The position numbers and the translations under genes are program-made. Below are positions 14,508-15,746 of a DNA stretch of 15,746 nucleotides, piece by piece (positions within the stretch are counted from its first letter, which is position 1; each line of letters starts with the position of its first letter). Below the pieces are notes generated by a model. The model was not told the origin of the DNA and searched no databases. It was given only the letters and a program-made list of their open reading frames with translations. Source of the stretch: Bremia lactucae (lineage: Eukaryota; Oomycota; Peronosporomycetes; Peronosporales; Peronosporaceae); the NCBI RefSeq assembly GCF_004359215.1, contig NC_090618.1:2954744-2970489 (forward strand), in the 5' to 3' direction.

Positions 14508-15746
14508 GATAGTGAATAGGACGATGACAAGTAGTCATGCGTCCGAATGTCCTGCACAGAGCCGAGAGCCTGTGGCAGTAGACGGCGAGCTGACAAGAAG
14601 TCATGCGTCGCATAAACCGGCACAGTGTCAAGAGCCTGGTGCGGTTGGAAGGGGTGCGTTAGCCACGTGCATTTCTTCTGAGATGCCCGAAGGACTGATA
14701 ACTTGCAATCCTTTCATGAAAACGCGAAGCGATCTTTTGTCGATGCTCGAACCTGGCACCAAGTATTGTGTGACCAGGCAATGGCCGTTGCCGAAAGAAC
14801 AAGTCGATTATATCGATGAGTTCTTCGACAAACGAGCCAAGGCGGGACATGTGCGTGAGAGCAAATCGCCTCACTGCAACCCGAACTTTTGCGTGCGTAA
14901 AGCCACAGGTGGATGGCGCGTGGTTCATGCTTACAACACGCTAACCACGGCGACCATACCGGCGCAAACGCCAATCCCGCGGAAAGATATTTTGTTGAAC
15001 TCCATGGGAAAGTCAACTATCGTTTCCGCGTTGGATTTGAAGGATGGCTACTGTCAGGTACTCATGAGAGAGTCCGATGTAACCAAAACGGCAGTAAGCA
15101 CCCCAAGGGGGATGCTTTGGGAGTGGCTTGTGATGCCCCAAGGTTTGAAAAACGCACCAGCGACATTCAACCGAGTGGTGGCTCACGTGATGCGTCAGCA
15201 CCGTGCCTACGCGCCTCATTACTTTGACGATGTATTCGTGCATAGTAGGGCCGAGGACGGGCTGAGCGCAATAGAGTCGCACAAGCGTCATTTAGACGCT
15301 GTGTTGCAGACTTTAAAGGACGCCCAATTGTACGTCAACTTGCAAAAGTGCGTCATAGGGGTCCCTGAGATACCTGTACTGGGCTGCATCGTTGGTACAC
15401 ATGGTGTACGAGCAGACCCAGACAAGGTAAAATCAGTAAAGGAATGGCCAATCCCACGGCATGTGAAGGATTTGCGCCAATTCCTAGGGCTCGCTAATTA
15501 CTTGCATAAGTATAGCAAGAATTATGCGGAGCAAACTAAACCATTATCTGATCTCCTTAAAAAGGACACAGAATGGGTTTGGTTAAAAGAACAAGAAGAT
15601 GCGTTCACATCAGTGAAGCAATCTCTTGTAGAGGCACCGGTCTTGGCATTGCCAGACGCGGATAAGCCCTTTAGCGTCGTCTGCGATGCAAGTAATTTTG
15701 CAATCGGCAGCGCGCTCATGCAGAAGGATGACGACGGCGTTGACCG
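14506..15746 (+). CDS. Element C: Ty3/gypsy reverse transcriptase and start of RNase H, intact, runs off the window
   Basis: A frame open from 14488 and, from ATG 14506, through the last base, 413 codons. After a low-conservation leader (to about 14740) comes LEPGTKYCVTRQWPLPKEQ, KSPHCNPNFCVRKATGGW, TATIPAQTPIPRKDILL, motif A with catalytic Asp at 15034-15036 (ALDLKDGY), motif B (WLVMPQGLKNAPATF, about 15124-15168), motif C YFDD at 15220-15231, LGCIVGTHGVRADPDKVK, the connection DLRQFLGLANYLHKYS, and the first RNase H Asp at 15685-15687 (VVCDASNFAIGSAL). No stop or frameshift is seen, in contrast to element A, so this copy may be young. ATG 14716 is an alternative start. Gag and protease are not visible upstream; integrase would lie beyond the window. 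Confidence 0.9.
   Translation, partial: MIVNRTMTSSHASECPAQSREPVAVDGELTRSHASHKPAQCQEPGAVGRGALATCISSEMPEGLITCNPFMKTRSDLLSMLEPGTKYCVTRQWPLPKEQVDYIDEFFDKRAKAGHVRESKSPHCNPNFCVRKATGGWRVVHAYNTLTTATIPAQTPIPRKDILLNSMGKSTIVSALDLKDGYCQVLMRESDVTKTAVSTPRGMLWEWLVMPQGLKNAPATFNRVVAHVMRQHRAYAPHYFDDVFVHSRAEDGLSAIESHKRHLDAVLQTLKDAQLYVNLQKCVIGVPEIPVLGCIVGTHGVRADPDKVKSVKEWPIPRHVKDLRQFLGLANYLHKYSKNYAEQTKPLSDLLKKDTEWVWLKEQEDAFTSVKQSLVEAPVLALPDADKPFSVVCDASNFAIGSALMQKDDDGVD
14526..14657 (+). repeat. Tandem 66-bp duplication encoding a 22-residue block
   Basis: GACAAGTAGTCATGCGTC at 14526 returns as GACAAGAAGTCATGCGTC at 14592, a 66-bp period in frame. The encoded blocks share S-H-A-S, P-A-Q, E-P and A-V at equal spacing (SHASECPAQSREPVAV and SHASHKPAQCQEPGAV). 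It lies in the leader of the element C frame, before the conserved RT. Confidence 0.75.

Noticed and set aside
14659..15719. Minus-strand frames opposite element C (14659-14928, 14714-15016, 15013-15291, 15522-15719)
   Set aside because: They are complements of the conserved RT frame and carry no domain.
1..15746. tRNA, rRNA, CRISPR or bacterial operon features
   Set aside because: No cloverleaf, rRNA core sequence or spaced direct-repeat array other than the minisatellite was seen; gene content is eukaryotic.

Overview
The window looks like a piece of an oomycete nuclear genome, probably a Phytophthora or downy-mildew relative. The evidence is eukaryotic gene content (an ER ubiquitin-conjugating enzyme and a 1430-residue DEAH helicase), a short 67-bp GT-AG intron with a CTAAT branch-like site, tightly packed genes without ribosome binding sites, and Ty3/gypsy chromovirus-type retroelements with a YFDD polymerase motif, as I recall from oomycete repeats. 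The lineage is inferred from style and was not tested by a search.

Left part (1-4950). An unidentified gene ends at 299. A possible three-exon micro-gene lies at 544-913, followed by about 1.4 kb with no convincing gene. A tail-anchored E2 of the UBE2J2/UBC6 class (minus strand, two exons, 2287-3025) is divergent from a small Myb/SANT-like basic protein (3234-3836, plus strand) across a 208-bp shared promoter holding a direct repeat. Beyond the Myb-like gene is an AT-rich spacer with a six-unit, 27-bp minisatellite at 4491-4652.

Middle part (4951-9243, minus). One uninterrupted 4.3-kb frame encodes a DHX57-type helicase with UBA-like and RWD-like regions, a full DExH core, HA2 and OB-type C-terminal regions. 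It converges with the Myb-like gene.

Right part (about 9490-15746). This is a retroelement graveyard starting within 250 bp of the helicase start codon. Element A (9492-13486) is a decayed chromovirus pol in the order linker, RT, RNase H, integrase, GPF module, chromodomain. It carries stops, frameshifts, a lost integrase zinc ligand, and a clean internal segment (10665-11217) that lies inverted in place. A 66-nt almost perfect hairpin sits between its integrase and GPF parts. Fragment B (about 13985-14295) is a short decayed RT piece of another copy. Element C (14506 to the window end) has an open RT frame with all visible catalytic motifs and runs into the start of RNase H; it leaves the window intact. 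Between B and C is a 200-bp stretch with five stacked inverted repeats.

The host genes share ordinary housekeeping roles (ER protein quality control, RNA metabolism, transcription) and show no sign of forming one pathway. I found no clear new defence or biosynthetic system. The most unusual items are the in-place inversion, the long hairpin, the hairpin cluster with a duplicated 22-residue block ahead of the intact RT, and the micro-gene.
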